64,000 nt of DNA, taken from assembly GCA_963752225.1 (NCBI GenBank), contig CAVVXS010000005.1, forward strand, positions 62,001-126,000. Reading direction: 5' to 3'. Under the pieces are notes generated by a model. The model was given only the letters and a program-made list of their open reading frames with translations. It had not been told where the DNA came from and searched no databases. Position numbers and translations under genes: made by a program. Shown one piece after another: positions 40,611-49,753 of this stretch; the stretch's first letter is position 1, and each line of letters opens with the position of its first letter. Source of the stretch: JBBROS01 sp963752225. GTDB lineage: Bacteria > Pseudomonadota > Alphaproteobacteria > Acetobacterales > Acetobacteraceae.

Positions 40611-42191
40611 CTATCCCTTCGCGACGTTCCAGAACAAGGGCGGCTGCGCCTTGAGCTGCCCGGTGATGTTGGAGCGCCACGCGGCGGATTGGAAGTATTG
40701 CCCGAGCGGGACGAACATTGCCTCGGTGAACGCCTCGGTCTGGATTTCGGATGCAAGCCGGCGGCGGCTGTCCTCGTCCGCCGCGTCGATCCAGGCGGCG
40801 CGCAGCTCCTCGATCTTGGAGTCGGTCGGCCAGCCGTACCACGCAGCACCACCGGTGCCGCGCAGGCCAGGGGCGGCCAGCGGGTCGGTGTAGTCGAGCG
40901 CCGGGAACGAGGTGCAGAACAGCGACCAGCCCCCCTTGTCGAGCGGCTCCTTGCTGTTCCGCCGCTGCACCACCGTGCCCCAGTCCATCGCGGCATCGTC
41001 GACGTTGACGCCGATCCCCTTCAACGTCGCCGAGCACACCTGGCTCATCGCGTCGTAGAAGGGCTGGTCGGTCGGATGCAGCAGGACGAGCCGGTCGTTG
41101 CCATAGCCGGCGTCCTTCAGCATGCCCTGGAGGTCGGATTTCGACTTGCGGCCACCGACCCGGTCCATCGCCGCATCGTTCGCATAAGGGGTGCCCGGCA
41201 GGAAGCAGCCGATCGGCGCGTTGTAGGTGGTCGCGTCGTCGCCCATCACCGCCTGCATCACCTCGCGCGGATCGATCGCCGCCAGGATCGCCTGGCGCAA
41301 GCCGCGGTTGGTGGTCGGTCCTTGCAGGTGATTGAAGCGCAGCACCGGATACAGCCCGTACGGATCGAGCCGCCCGACCACCACGTTGCGGTCGGCCTTC
41401 AGCGCGGGGATGAGGTCCGGGATCGGCATCTCGAGCCAGTCGATCTCGCCGGCGCGAAGCGCGTTCACCGCGGTGCCGGCTTCGGGGATGATGCGCCATT
41501 CGACCCGGTCCACCAGCGCCCGCTTGGCGCCGGCAACGCTGCTGGGCGCGTCCTCGCGCGGGCGGTAGCCGTCGAACCGGGCGAAGATGGCCCGGCTGCC
41601 GGCCACATACTCGTCGGGCACGAAGCGGAACGGCCCGCTGCCGACCACCTCGGTCACCTGCTTGAACGGGTCGGTCATCGCCAACCGCTCGGGCATGATC
41701 ACCGCGGGGCTCGGCTGCGTCTTGGCCAGCGCGCGAAGCAACGGCGGGAACGGCCGCTTGAGGCGGATCACCAGGGTGCGGTCGTCCGGCGCTTCCATCG
41801 CCTCCATCAGTGCGGCGATCGACCCGCCGAGGCTGTCCCGCCGCATCCAGCGCGCCAGCGACGCCTGGCAATCGCGCGCCCGCACCGGGGTGCCGTCATG
41901 GAACATCAGCCCGTCGCGCAACCGGATCGTCCAGCGCTTGCCGTCGGCGTCCACCGTGTGCCCCTCGGCCATCTGCGGCCGCGGCTGCAGCGCGTCGTCG
42001 GTGCCGAACAGCGTGTCGAACACGAGGTAGGCGTAGTTGCGGGTGACGGTGGCCGTGGTCCAGATCGGGTCGAGGCTGGTGAGGTTGGCTTGCGGCACGA
42101 AGACCAGGGTGCGGGCGCGCTCGGTTTGCGCGAGGGCGGGGCGGGCCAGGGCGGCTGCGCCGGCCGCGAGGATGAGTTTCCGTCGTTTCAC
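40611..42191 (-). CDS. Peptide-type (family 5) ABC substrate-binding protein, second copy
   Basis: A 526-residue periplasmic binding protein of the SBP_bac_5 class. Signal peptide (RRKLILAAGAAALARPALAQ), then LVFVPQANLTSLDPIWTTA, LRDGLMFHDGTPVRARDC and RGLRQAILAAIDPREVMQAV. It is only distantly similar to the SBP at 5.9-7.5 kb and, like it, has no transporter genes adjacent. Its ligand is unknown; the first family block is closer to Dpp/glutathione-type binders. A ribosome site GGAGGAAAC precedes the ATG. It is divergent from the giant glycosyltransferase gene. Confidence 0.91.
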   Translation of the reverse strand: MKRRKLILAAGAAALARPALAQTERARTLVFVPQANLTSLDPIWTTATVTRNYAYLVFDTLFGTDDALQPRPQMAEGHTVDADGKRWTIRLRDGLMFHDGTPVRARDCQASLARWMRRDSLGGSIAALMEAMEAPDDRTLVIRLKRPFPPLLRALAKTQPSPAVIMPERLAMTDPFKQVTEVVGSGPFRFVPDEYVAGSRAIFARFDGYRPREDAPSSVAGAKRALVDRVEWRIIPEAGTAVNALRAGEIDWLEMPIPDLIPALKADRNVVVGRLDPYGLYPVLRFNHLQGPTTNRGLRQAILAAIDPREVMQAVMGDDATTYNAPIGCFLPGTPYANDAAMDRVGGRKSKSDLQGMLKDAGYGNDRLVLLHPTDQPFYDAMSQVCSATLKGIGVNVDDAAMDWGTVVQRRNSKEPLDKGGWSLFCTSFPALDYTDPLAAPGLRGTGGAAWYGWPTDSKIEELRAAWIDAADEDSRRRLASEIQTEAFTEAMFVPLGQYFQSAAWRSNITGQLKAQPPLFWNVAKG

Positions 42192-42311
42192 GTCAGTTTC
42201 CTCCGTCTTGTTTTACGATTAGATAGATCCGGCGCGTCCCGGCGTAAAATCGATTGACGGCCGGTCGGTTAACTTGCGACGACATCGTATCGTCCACCCG
42301 AGGACAACCCG

Positions 42312-45300
42312 TTGCAGGTTATTGGCGCGCCGAACGCGGCCCAGGATCGCTTCGATCTTGCCGACATCCTGATCCTTCAACGGTCGGGACTGTTCGATGG
42401 CGCCTGGTTCGTCGCCCGCAACCCCGACCTCGCCGAGGCCTGTGCCGACCCGCTCGGCCATTTCCACCGCTTCGGCTGGAAGGAGAACCGCTGGCCGAAC
42501 GCGTATTTCGAGCCGGCCTGGTATGTCGCGCAGTATCTGGACGTACACGATCGCGGCACCGACCCCCTGCTGCACTACGCCGAGCACGGCGAAGCCGAAG
42601 GCCGCCGCCCGATCGCCCATTTCGATCCGGTCTGGTATCGGCAGCACTACCAAGTCCCGCCAGGCACGCTTTGCCTCGCGCACTTCCTGCAGCATCGCGC
42701 CAGCGGCGCCGTCAGCCCGATCGCCGAGTTCGACGCTCCCTATTACGTGGAGCTCTACCCCGACGTCGCGGCCGCCGGGATGGATCCGTTCGAGCACTAT
42801 CTGGTTCGCGGCGCCGCCGAGGACCGGCGGCCGTCGGCCGATTTCGACCCGGTCTTCTACCGCAGCCGCTACCTGCAGAACGCCCCCGACGCCGTGCCGC
42901 TGCTGCACTACCTCGCCCACCGCCATCAGCCGGGCGTGTTCCCGCGGCGGCCGGAGGACGACACCGACATCCCGCAGGAGGTCCGTCGCAACACGCGCCC
43001 GGGCCCCTTGTTCGAGGAGATCACGCCGCTTCCGCTCGGCGCCGGCCGCCGGGCGATGCTGCTGGCCTACTACCTGCCGCAGTTCCATCCGGTGCCGGAG
43101 AATGACGGGTGGTGGGGCAAGGGGTTTACCGAGTGGACCAACGTCGCCCGCGCGCTGCCGCGCTTTGCCGGGCACTACCAGCCGCGCATCCCGCGCGACC
43201 TCGGCCATTACCGCCTCGACGGCCCCGGCACCTTGCGGCGCCAGGCCGAGATGGCGCGTGCGGCCGGTCTGCATGGCTTCGTGTTCTATTTCTACTCGTT
43301 CGACGGCCGCCGGTTGCTGGACGCGCCGCTCGAGGCACTGCTGGCCGACCCGACGATCGATCTGCCGTTCTGCCTGATGTGGGCCAACGAGAACTGGACC
43401 CGGCGTTGGGACGGCTCCGAGCACGAGGTGCTGATCGCCCAAACCTACCGCCCGCAGGACGAGCCGGAGCTGGTCGCGACCTTCCTGCGGCATTTCGCGG
43501 ACACGCGCTACATCCGGCTGGAAGGGCGGCCGGTGCTGATGGTGTATCGCGCCGGGCTGATCCCGACCGGGGCGGTCGCGCGCTGGCGGCTGCTGTTCCG
43601 GGCGGCAGGCGAGGACCCGATCTTCGTCATGGCGCAGAGCTTCCACGACCGCGACCCGCGCCCGATGGGCATGGATGCGGCCGTCGAATTTCCGCCGCAC
43701 AAGCTGGTGGACGGCCTTCATCTGGCCAATGACCGCCTGCACCTGCTCGATCAGAACGCCACGATGCAGGTCTACGACTACGCCGAGCTCGCCGCCAACT
43801 CCGACCTGTCGCCGCCGCCTTACCCGCTGATCCGCACCGCCGTGCCGGGCTGGGACAACGACCCGCGCCGCCAGGGTGCCGGCATGGTGGTGCACGGCGC
43901 CACCCCCGAATTGTACCAGGCCTGGCTGGAGCGGCTGATCGCGGCGGCCGAGGAGCAGCCGGTCGGCGGCCAGGCGATCGTCTGCATCAACGCCTGGAAC
44001 GAATGGGGCGAGGGCGCCTATCTCGAGCCCGACGTGCATTTCGGCGCCGCTTTCCTCGACGCGACCGGCCGCGCGGTCGCGATCCGCGCCATCCGCCAGG
44101 CTCGCACCCGGCTGCTGTTGGTCGGCCACGACGCCTTTCCGGCCGGGGCGCAATTGCTGCTGCTGAACCTCGGCCGGGCGCTGCGCGAAACGCAGGGCGT
44201 CGACATCGCCTTCCTGCTGCTCGGCGATGGCAAGCTGCTGCCGCGCTATCGGGAGGTCGCTCCCACCACCGTGCTTGCGGACGCCACGGAGCTGCCCCGC
44301 TACGCCAAGGGCTATGCCGGCCAGGGTTTCGCCGCGGCCGTCGTCAACACCAGCGCCGCGGCCGTTGCCTGCCAGCCGCTCGTGGCCGCCGGCGTCACCT
44401 GCACCCTGCTGATCCACGAGCTGCCGCGGCTGCTCCACGAGCGCGGCTTGGTCGGCACCGTGACCGGCGCCACCGCAGCCGCCGCGCAGGTGGTGTTTGG
44501 CGCGGCGCATGTCCGCGACCGCTTCACCGAGCTGGTGCCGCTCGCGCCCGAGCGGACCGCGGTGCTGCCGCAAGGCTTGTACCGCCCGGTGACCACGACC
44601 GGTCGCAAGGCCCGGCGCGCGCAGCTGCGCATCCCCGACGACGCGATCCTGGCAATCGGGCTCGGCTACGCCGACCTGCGCAAGGGTTTCGACCTGTTCC
44701 TGCAGGCGTGGCGGATCGCCAGCGAGCGCATGCCCGCCGTCCACATGCTCTGGGTCGGCGACATCGACCCGACGGTGCACACCTATCTCGGTGGCGAGAT
44801 GGCGCTGGCCGAGGCGACCGGCACCTTCCACCACATCCCGTTCGCGCCGGACGGCGCCGATTGGCTGACGGCGGCCGACGTGTTCCTGCTGACGTCGCGC
44901 GAGGATCCGCTGCCGACCGTGGTGATGGAGGCGATGTCGGCCGGCCTGCCGACCGTCGCCTTCGAGGAAAGCGGCGGCGCCCCCGACCTGCTCCGCGAAT
45001 GCGACGCCGGGGTGGCGGTGCCGCTGGGCAACGTGCTGGCGATGGTGCGGCAGCTGCGTGCGCTCGCCGCCCGCACCCGGCCCGCCGTGCGCGCCCGGAT
45101 CGCCGCCCAGGCCCGGCGGCAGTTCGATTTCGGCCGCTACGCCGGGCAGGTGCTGCGGCTGGCGCACCCGGGCCTGCTCGACGTTTCGGCGGTGGTGCCG
45201 AACTACAACTACGCCCGCTATCTGCCCGGCCGGCTGCAATCGATCCTGGCGCAAACCCATCCCGTCGCGGAGGTGATCGTGCTCGACGACGCGTCCGAGG

Positions 45301-46016
45301 ACGACAGCGAGTCGGTCGTGCGCGAAACCGCCTCCACCTTCCGTCGCGAGGTGCGCTGGGTCGGCTCGGCGGCCAACAGCGGCTCGGTGTTTCGGCAGTG
45401 GCATCGGGCCGCGCTGCTGGTGCAATCGGAGTGGCTGTGGATCGCCGAGGCGGACGACGAGTGCGAGCCGGATTTCCTCGCCGCCCTCGCCGGGACGCTG
45501 CGCGACCGGCCCGGCGCCGTGATGGCATTCGCCGACAGCCGGGCGATCGACGCCGAGGGGCGGCCGTTGTGGCCTGACCACCAGGAGTACTATCGCCAGT
45601 CCGGCACCGCACTGCTGGCCCAGGACGGCGTCGTGCCGGCCGCCGCGATGCTCGAGGCCTGCCTGTCGGAACGCAACCTGATCCTGAACGCGAGCGCCGT
45701 GCTGTGGCGCCGCTCGGCGTTGCTCGCGGCGCTGGAGCGCTGCGCGCCGGACCTCGAGACGTTCCGCATGGCCGGGGACTGGCGGCTTTACGCCGAGCTG
45801 CTGGCGGCCGGGGGCGAGGTCGCCTACGTGGCGCGGCCGCTCAACGTGCACCGGCGGCACGGCGGCAGCGTGACGCACCGGCTGGCGGCCGACCGGCATT
45901 TGGCCGAGGTGCAGCGGATGCAGCGGCACATGCGCGGCCTGCTGGGCGCGCGGCCGGGGCTGGTGCGGGGGCAGAAGAAGGCGTTGGAAGCCGTGCGGGT
46001 GGCTTTGGCGCGGTAG
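42312..46016 (+). CDS. Giant multidomain glycosyltransferase (WbsX + GT4 + GT2)
   Basis: A 1234-residue protein built of: five copies of a 35-40 residue repeat (FDP.WY...Y.D.-type) at residues 27-62, 65-100, 103-137, 140-175 and 178-210; a WbsX/GH99-like domain (about 245-590) with LLAYYLPQFHPVPENDGWWG and FCLMWANENWTRRWDGSE; a GT4 module (about 598-955) with LGYADLRKGFDLFLQAW and SREDPLPTVVMEAMSAGLP; and a GT2 module (about 956-1234) with VSAVVPNYNYARYLPGRLQS and VIVLDDASEDDS. Start TTG 42312 is the only one in the open frame. It probably builds or modifies a complex cell-surface glycan. Confidence 0.85.
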   Translation: MQVIGAPNAAQDRFDLADILILQRSGLFDGAWFVARNPDLAEACADPLGHFHRFGWKENRWPNAYFEPAWYVAQYLDVHDRGTDPLLHYAEHGEAEGRRPIAHFDPVWYRQHYQVPPGTLCLAHFLQHRASGAVSPIAEFDAPYYVELYPDVAAAGMDPFEHYLVRGAAEDRRPSADFDPVFYRSRYLQNAPDAVPLLHYLAHRHQPGVFPRRPEDDTDIPQEVRRNTRPGPLFEEITPLPLGAGRRAMLLAYYLPQFHPVPENDGWWGKGFTEWTNVARALPRFAGHYQPRIPRDLGHYRLDGPGTLRRQAEMARAAGLHGFVFYFYSFDGRRLLDAPLEALLADPTIDLPFCLMWANENWTRRWDGSEHEVLIAQTYRPQDEPELVATFLRHFADTRYIRLEGRPVLMVYRAGLIPTGAVARWRLLFRAAGEDPIFVMAQSFHDRDPRPMGMDAAVEFPPHKLVDGLHLANDRLHLLDQNATMQVYDYAELAANSDLSPPPYPLIRTAVPGWDNDPRRQGAGMVVHGATPELYQAWLERLIAAAEEQPVGGQAIVCINAWNEWGEGAYLEPDVHFGAAFLDATGRAVAIRAIRQARTRLLLVGHDAFPAGAQLLLLNLGRALRETQGVDIAFLLLGDGKLLPRYREVAPTTVLADATELPRYAKGYAGQGFAAAVVNTSAAAVACQPLVAAGVTCTLLIHELPRLLHERGLVGTVTGATAAAAQVVFGAAHVRDRFTELVPLAPERTAVLPQGLYRPVTTTGRKARRAQLRIPDDAILAIGLGYADLRKGFDLFLQAWRIASERMPAVHMLWVGDIDPTVHTYLGGEMALAEATGTFHHIPFAPDGADWLTAADVFLLTSREDPLPTVVMEAMSAGLPTVAFEESGGAPDLLRECDAGVAVPLGNVLAMVRQLRALAARTRPAVRARIAAQARRQFDFGRYAGQVLRLAHPGLLDVSAVVPNYNYARYLPGRLQSILAQTHPVAEVIVLDDASEDDSESVVRETASTFRREVRWVGSAANSGSVFRQWHRAALLVQSEWLWIAEADDECEPDFLAALAGTLRDRPGAVMAFADSRAIDAEGRPLWPDHQEYYRQSGTALLAQDGVVPAAAMLEACLSERNLILNASAVLWRRSALLAALERCAPDLETFRMAGDWRLYAELLAAGGEVAYVARPLNVHRRHGGSVTHRLAADRHLAEVQRMQRHMRGLLGARPGLVRGQKKALEAVRVALAR

Positions 46017-46022
46017 GCAGGT

Positions 46023-46062
46023 CAGGGCTCTGCCCTGGACCCGTCGGGGCCGGCGGCCCCGG
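46023..46062 (-). repeat. Palindromic intergenic repeat, copy A
   Basis: Contains CAGGGCTCTGCCCTGG (arms GGGC/GCCC) and GGGGCCGGCGGCCCC. Its reverse complement aligns with copies at 47982-48031 and 56490-56534. It lies between the giant glycosyltransferase and the CMD gene. Confidence 0.6.
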
Positions 46063-46126
46063 ACGCGCGCATCATTGGCTTGCCGTGGCCGTCTGCTACA
46101 TTGGCTTCGGCAAGAACGAGGAAACG

Positions 46127-46741
46127 ATGCGCCATACCGCCCTGGGCCTCGCGGCCATCCTGCTGCTGCCGGTCGCCGCCGTGGCGCAGGAGCGGCTGCC
46201 GACCATCCCGCCCGCCCAATACACCGACGCGCAGAAGCAGGCCGCGGCCGACTTCCTCGCCGCCCGCAAGACGCCCGTGTTCGGGCCGTTCGAGCCGCTG
46301 ATGTACAGCCCCGAGGTCATGAGCCTGGCCCGCTCGATGGGCGACTATCTCCGCTACAAGTCGGGGATCGGCAACACGCTCTCCGAGTTGGTCATCCTGG
46401 TGACGGCGCGCGAATGGGGGCAGGACTACGAGTGGTCGGTGCACGCGCCCATCGCCGTCAAGGCCGGCATCAAGCAGGCCATCGTTGACGCGATCCGCGA
46501 CGGCCGCCGCCCCGAGGGCATGAGCGACGACGAGACGCTGGTCTACGATTTCTCGACCGAGCTGCACCGCAACCACCGGGTGTCCGACGCCACCTTCGCC
46601 CGCGCCGAGACGCGCTTCGGAAAGCCGGCGGTGGTCGATATGGTCGGGATCAGCGGCTACTATACGTTCCTGGCGATGCAGTTGAACGCGGCCAAGTACC
46701 AGACCAAGGACGGCACTGCTTTGCCGCGCTTCCCGAGTTGA
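46127..46741 (+). CDS. Exported carboxymuconolactone decarboxylase-fold protein
   Basis: A 204-residue protein of the CMD/AhpD-like fold with a signal peptide (RHTALGLAAILLLPVAAVAQE). The domain is visible in GIGNTLSELVILVTAREWGQDYEWSVHAPIAVKAGIKQAIVDAI, but the redox CxxC of AhpD is absent, so it is closer to the decarboxylase-like or regulatory members. Its position beside pobA suggests a role in aromatic degradation, yet the export signal argues against a cytosolic beta-ketoadipate pathway enzyme. Function therefore is uncertain. Confidence 0.75.
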   Translation: MRHTALGLAAILLLPVAAVAQERLPTIPPAQYTDAQKQAAADFLAARKTPVFGPFEPLMYSPEVMSLARSMGDYLRYKSGIGNTLSELVILVTAREWGQDYEWSVHAPIAVKAGIKQAIVDAIRDGRRPEGMSDDETLVYDFSTELHRNHRVSDATFARAETRFGKPAVVDMVGISGYYTFLAMQLNAAKYQTKDGTALPRFPS

Positions 46742-46743
46742 GA

Positions 46744-46769
46744 TTCTGGGGGCGGCGCCCCCAGACCCG
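46744..46769 (+). repeat. Palindromic intergenic repeat, copy B (short)
   Basis: A perfect 9-bp palindrome TCTGGGGGC/GCCCCCAGA around GGC, followed by CCCG. The reverse complement shares a 25-nt identical stretch with the copy at 56490-56534. It lies between the CMD gene and pobA, which converge here. Confidence 0.6.
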
Positions 46770-46777
46770 CCCGACGT

Positions 46778-47935
46778 CTACCACGGCAGGCCCACGTAGT
46801 TTTCTGCCAGCGGCGTGGCGCCCGCGACCGACCCGGTGACGTAGTCCAGTTCCGCCACCTGCACCCGGCGGTCGAATGCGCCCGCGTCGGGGAACCGGTG
46901 CAGCATGCTCGTCATCCACCAGCTGAACCGCTGCACCTTCCAGACCCGGCGCAGGCAGCGATCCGAATACTCCTGCAGCCCGGCATCCTCGCCCCCGCCG
47001 AACCAGCGCTCGAGCGCCCGTGCCAGCAACGCCACGTCGCCCACGGCGAGGTTCATCCCCTTGGCCCCGGTCGGCGGCACGATATGCGCCGCGTCGCCGG
47101 CCAGGAACAGCCGCCCGTGCTGCATCGGTTCCGCGACGAAGCTGCGCATCGCGGTCACGCCCTGCTGCAGGATCGGGCCCGGCGCCAGCGCGACGCCGAG
47201 CCGCCGCTGCAGCGCCGCCCACACCCGGTCAGCGCTCCAGGCCGAGGCCTCCTCGTCGTGCCGGCATTGCAGATACATGCGGCTGACGGTCGGGCTGCGC
47301 ATGCTCAGCAGCGCAAAACCGTCCTCGTGGTTGGCATAGATCAGCTCGTGCGACGCGGGCGGCGTTTCCGCCAGGATGCCGAGCCAGCCGAAGGGGTACA
47401 CTCGTTCGTACACGGCATGATCCGGGATCGCGGCGCGGGCGATACCGTGGAAGCCGTCGCATCCGGCCACCACGTCGCAAGCGAGCGTGCGCGCCGCGCC
47501 CGCTTCGGTGTAGCGGATCACCGGCGACCCGCCGACGTCGTCGATCCCGGTCGCCTGCGCCTCGAACCGCAGCTCGCCGCCGGCCTCGAGCCGGGCCGCG
47601 ATCAGATCGCGCACCACCTCGTGCTGGCCGTAAACGGTGACCGCCTTACCTGATAGCGCGCGGAAATCGACCCGCCGGGTCTCCTCCCCGAACCGGATCA
47701 GGCAACCCTCGTGTACCATGCCTTCGCGCTCGAGCCGGGTGCCGGCGCCCGACTGCACCAGCAGGTCGCGCGTGCCCTGCTCCAGCACGCCGGCGCGGAT
47801 GCGGTGCTCGATCCGGTCGCGGCTGCGGCTTTCCAGCACCACGCTGGCGATGCCGGCCTGGGCCAGCAGATGCGACAGCAGCAATCCGGCCGGGCCGCCG
47901 CCGAGAATGCCGACCTGGGTACGATGATGGGTCAT
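46778..47935 (-). CDS. pobA: 4-hydroxybenzoate 3-monooxygenase
   Basis: FAD-dependent hydroxylase that turns 4-hydroxybenzoate into protocatechuate using NADPH and O2. The 385-residue protein has the FAD motif VGILGGGPAGLLLSHLLA at the N-terminus, ESRSRDRIEHRIRAGVLEQG, the DG motif CDVVAGCDGFHG and the second FAD motif FLAGDAAHIVPPTGAKGMNLAVGD. Length and blocks match PobA closely, including the EHRIRAG segment. No PobR-type regulator or protocatechuate dioxygenase genes are in the window. It is divergent from none nearby; the ThDP gene follows upstream on the same strand beyond a repeat. Confidence 0.92.
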   Translation of the reverse strand: MTHHRTQVGILGGGPAGLLLSHLLAQAGIASVVLESRSRDRIEHRIRAGVLEQGTRDLLVQSGAGTRLEREGMVHEGCLIRFGEETRRVDFRALSGKAVTVYGQHEVVRDLIAARLEAGGELRFEAQATGIDDVGGSPVIRYTEAGAARTLACDVVAGCDGFHGIARAAIPDHAVYERVYPFGWLGILAETPPASHELIYANHEDGFALLSMRSPTVSRMYLQCRHDEEASAWSADRVWAALQRRLGVALAPGPILQQGVTAMRSFVAEPMQHGRLFLAGDAAHIVPPTGAKGMNLAVGDVALLARALERWFGGGEDAGLQEYSDRCLRRVWKVQRFSWWMTSMLHRFPDAGAFDRRVQVAELDYVTGSVAGATPLAENYVGLPW

Positions 47936-47981
47936 CTCAGCGGTGTAACCGTTCCGCCGGCGCCCGCAAGCCTCAGCGAAG

Positions 47982-48031
47982 GCGGGTCTGGGGGCGCTGC
48001 CCCGAGCGGGTCGAGCGCAGAGCCCTCAAGG
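47982..48031 (+). repeat. Palindromic intergenic repeat, copy C
   Basis: GCGGGTCTGGGGGCGCTGCCCC followed by an AGAGCCCTC end, same orientation as the copy at 56490-56534 with a few mismatches. It sits at the 3' end of the ThDP gene (overlapping its last codons) and upstream of pobA. Confidence 0.6.
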
Positions 48032-49669
48032 CATCAGCGGCCGCACGGCCCCGCGTCGCACCGGCGGCATCAGGATCATGTCCCAGGCGCTCGGCATGGC
48101 GCCGACCGGCACGTGCACCAGCGCCGGCGCCCGCAGCGCGAAGGCTTCGCGCAGCCGGGCTTCGAGCGCTTCGGCGGTGTCGGCGCGATAGGCCGCGATC
48201 CCGAAGCTTTCGGCGAACCGGACGAAGTCGGGGTTGGCGAGGTCGTTGGCGATCTCGCGCCCGCCCCAGGCCTGCTGCTGGATGCGCTTGACGTTGCCGA
48301 ACGCGCCGTCGTCGAACACCACCACGACAACCGGCAACCCGTGCCGCTTGGCCGTCGCCAGCTCGAACGCCTGGTAGCCGAAGCCGCCGTCGCCGGCGAT
48401 GCTCAGCACCGCGCGGCCCGGGCAGGCCGCCGCCACCCCGAGCGCGGTGCCGTAGCCGTAGCCGAGGTTGTCCTGGTAGCCGGAAAAGAACCGGCGCGGC
48501 GCCTCGACCGGGAAGGCGAGGCGGGCGGCGAACCCCATCTGCGTCACCTCGTCTACGAGCAGCCCGTCCTCCGGCAGCGCCGCCCGCATCGCCCGCAGGA
48601 ACCCCATCTGCGGCTCGAGCCGGCCGAGCCGCTCAGCCAACCAGGCGCGATGCCCAGCCAGCTCCTCCTCGCGGCTGTCCCGCACCCGGTTATGCGCCGG
48701 CAGCCGCTCCAGCAGGGCGCGCAAGCCTTCTGCCGCGTCCGCGACCATCGCGCAGGCCGGCGGGAGGAAGCGGCCGGGCTCGTCGGGATCGATGTCGAGC
48801 CGTACGATCTGCAGCGCCTCGTCCGTGCCCCACTGGCTTTGCTGCGGGTACAGCCTCGTGCCGACGCCGAACACAACATCCGCCGACGCCCATAGACGCT
48901 GGCCGACCGGGAACGGCACCTCGAGGCGGTGACTGGTCGGCAGCACGCCGCGGCCGCGCCGATACGACACCACCGGCGCTTCCAGCATCTCCGCCAGCAA
49001 GCGCACCTCCGGCGCTGCGTCCTGCGCGCCGCCGCCGACCACGATCAACGGCCGCCGCGCCGCGCCCAGAATGCGTGCCGTCGCCTCGACCGCCTCCGGA
49101 TCGACCGGCGGCGTGGCGGGCGGGAGCGGCGCCACGATCGGCGCCGGGCCGACCCGGGTCCAGGCGTCGATCGCGCATTCCAAGGCCACCGGCCGCCGCC
49201 GCCCCGACATCGCCGCGCATATCGCCTCGGCCACCCGCCCGCTCGCCTCGCCCGGCCCGCCGATCCGCGCCGCATATTTGGTCAAGTGCCGCAGCAGGCC
49301 GAGCTGGTCCGGGATCTCATGCAGGTGGCCGTAGCCGCGCTCGATCGCATGCGACGGGATCTGCCCGGCCAGCGCCAGCACCGGCGCCTCCATGCCCCAA
49401 GCCGTCAGCAGCGCCGCCGTCGCGTTCAGCACGCCGGGCCCCGGCACCGCGGTGAACGCCTGCGGCCGCCCCGTCGCGAGCGCGGCGCCGAGCGCCATGT
49501 AGGCGCCGGTCTGCTCATGCCGCGCGTGGAGCATGCGGATCTGGTTGCGCGCGCCGTACAGCGCATCGAACAGCGGATCGTTGTGCACGCCGGGGACGCC
49601 GTAAACGGTGTCGATCCCGTGCGCGACGAGGCTTGCCACCACCGCCTCGGCCGTCGTCATCCGTTGCAT
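48026..49669 (-). CDS. Thiamine diphosphate-dependent enzyme (acetolactate synthase/decarboxylase type)
   Basis: A 547-residue ThDP enzyme with the three-domain layout: N-terminal PYR domain (TTAEAVVASLVAHGIDTVYGVPG with the catalytic Glu in HARHEQTGAYMALG), a central Rossmann-like domain (RRPLIVVGGGAQDAAPEV) and the C-terminal PP domain with GDGGFGYQAFELATAKRHGLP and VVFDDGAFGN (the usual NN of the ThDP motif appears as DD). Similar to benzoylformate decarboxylase or acetolactate synthase large subunit-like proteins. No small regulatory subunit gene is adjacent. Reaction is not certain; the neighbours pobA and a Liv-type transporter make an aromatic 2-oxo acid decarboxylase a possibility. 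Confidence 0.8.
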   Translation of the reverse strand: MQRMTTAEAVVASLVAHGIDTVYGVPGVHNDPLFDALYGARNQIRMLHARHEQTGAYMALGAALATGRPQAFTAVPGPGVLNATAALLTAWGMEAPVLALAGQIPSHAIERGYGHLHEIPDQLGLLRHLTKYAARIGGPGEASGRVAEAICAAMSGRRRPVALECAIDAWTRVGPAPIVAPLPPATPPVDPEAVEATARILGAARRPLIVVGGGAQDAAPEVRLLAEMLEAPVVSYRRGRGVLPTSHRLEVPFPVGQRLWASADVVFGVGTRLYPQQSQWGTDEALQIVRLDIDPDEPGRFLPPACAMVADAAEGLRALLERLPAHNRVRDSREEELAGHRAWLAERLGRLEPQMGFLRAMRAALPEDGLLVDEVTQMGFAARLAFPVEAPRRFFSGYQDNLGYGYGTALGVAAACPGRAVLSIAGDGGFGYQAFELATAKRHGLPVVVVVFDDGAFGNVKRIQQQAWGGREIANDLANPDFVRFAESFGIAAYRADTAEALEARLREAFALRAPALVHVPVGAMPSAWDMILMPPVRRGAVRPLMP

Positions 49670-49691
49670 CGCCCGCTCCTCCCTCCCGCCG

Positions 49692-49720
49692 TTGACACCC
49701 TGTGGACCCGGCCATACCAC
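49692..49720 (+). promoter_or_regulatory. Candidate sigma70 promoter for the Liv operon
   Basis: TTGACA at 49692-49697, a 17-nt spacer, then TACCAC at 49715-49720. The -35 box is perfect, the -10 box is weak. It lies 33 nt before the ATG of the binding protein; GGGGGAAACC at 49739-49748 would be its ribosome site. Confidence 0.4.
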
Positions 49721-49753
49721 TTCGCCACAACACGGTTTTGGGGGAAACCATCC

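Noticed and set aside
42219..45929. Long minus-strand open frame opposite the giant glycosyltransferase
   Set aside because: Shadow of the real gene: composition dominated by Arg, His, Gln and Gly and no recognisable motif, whereas the plus strand has clear GT and WbsX motifs.
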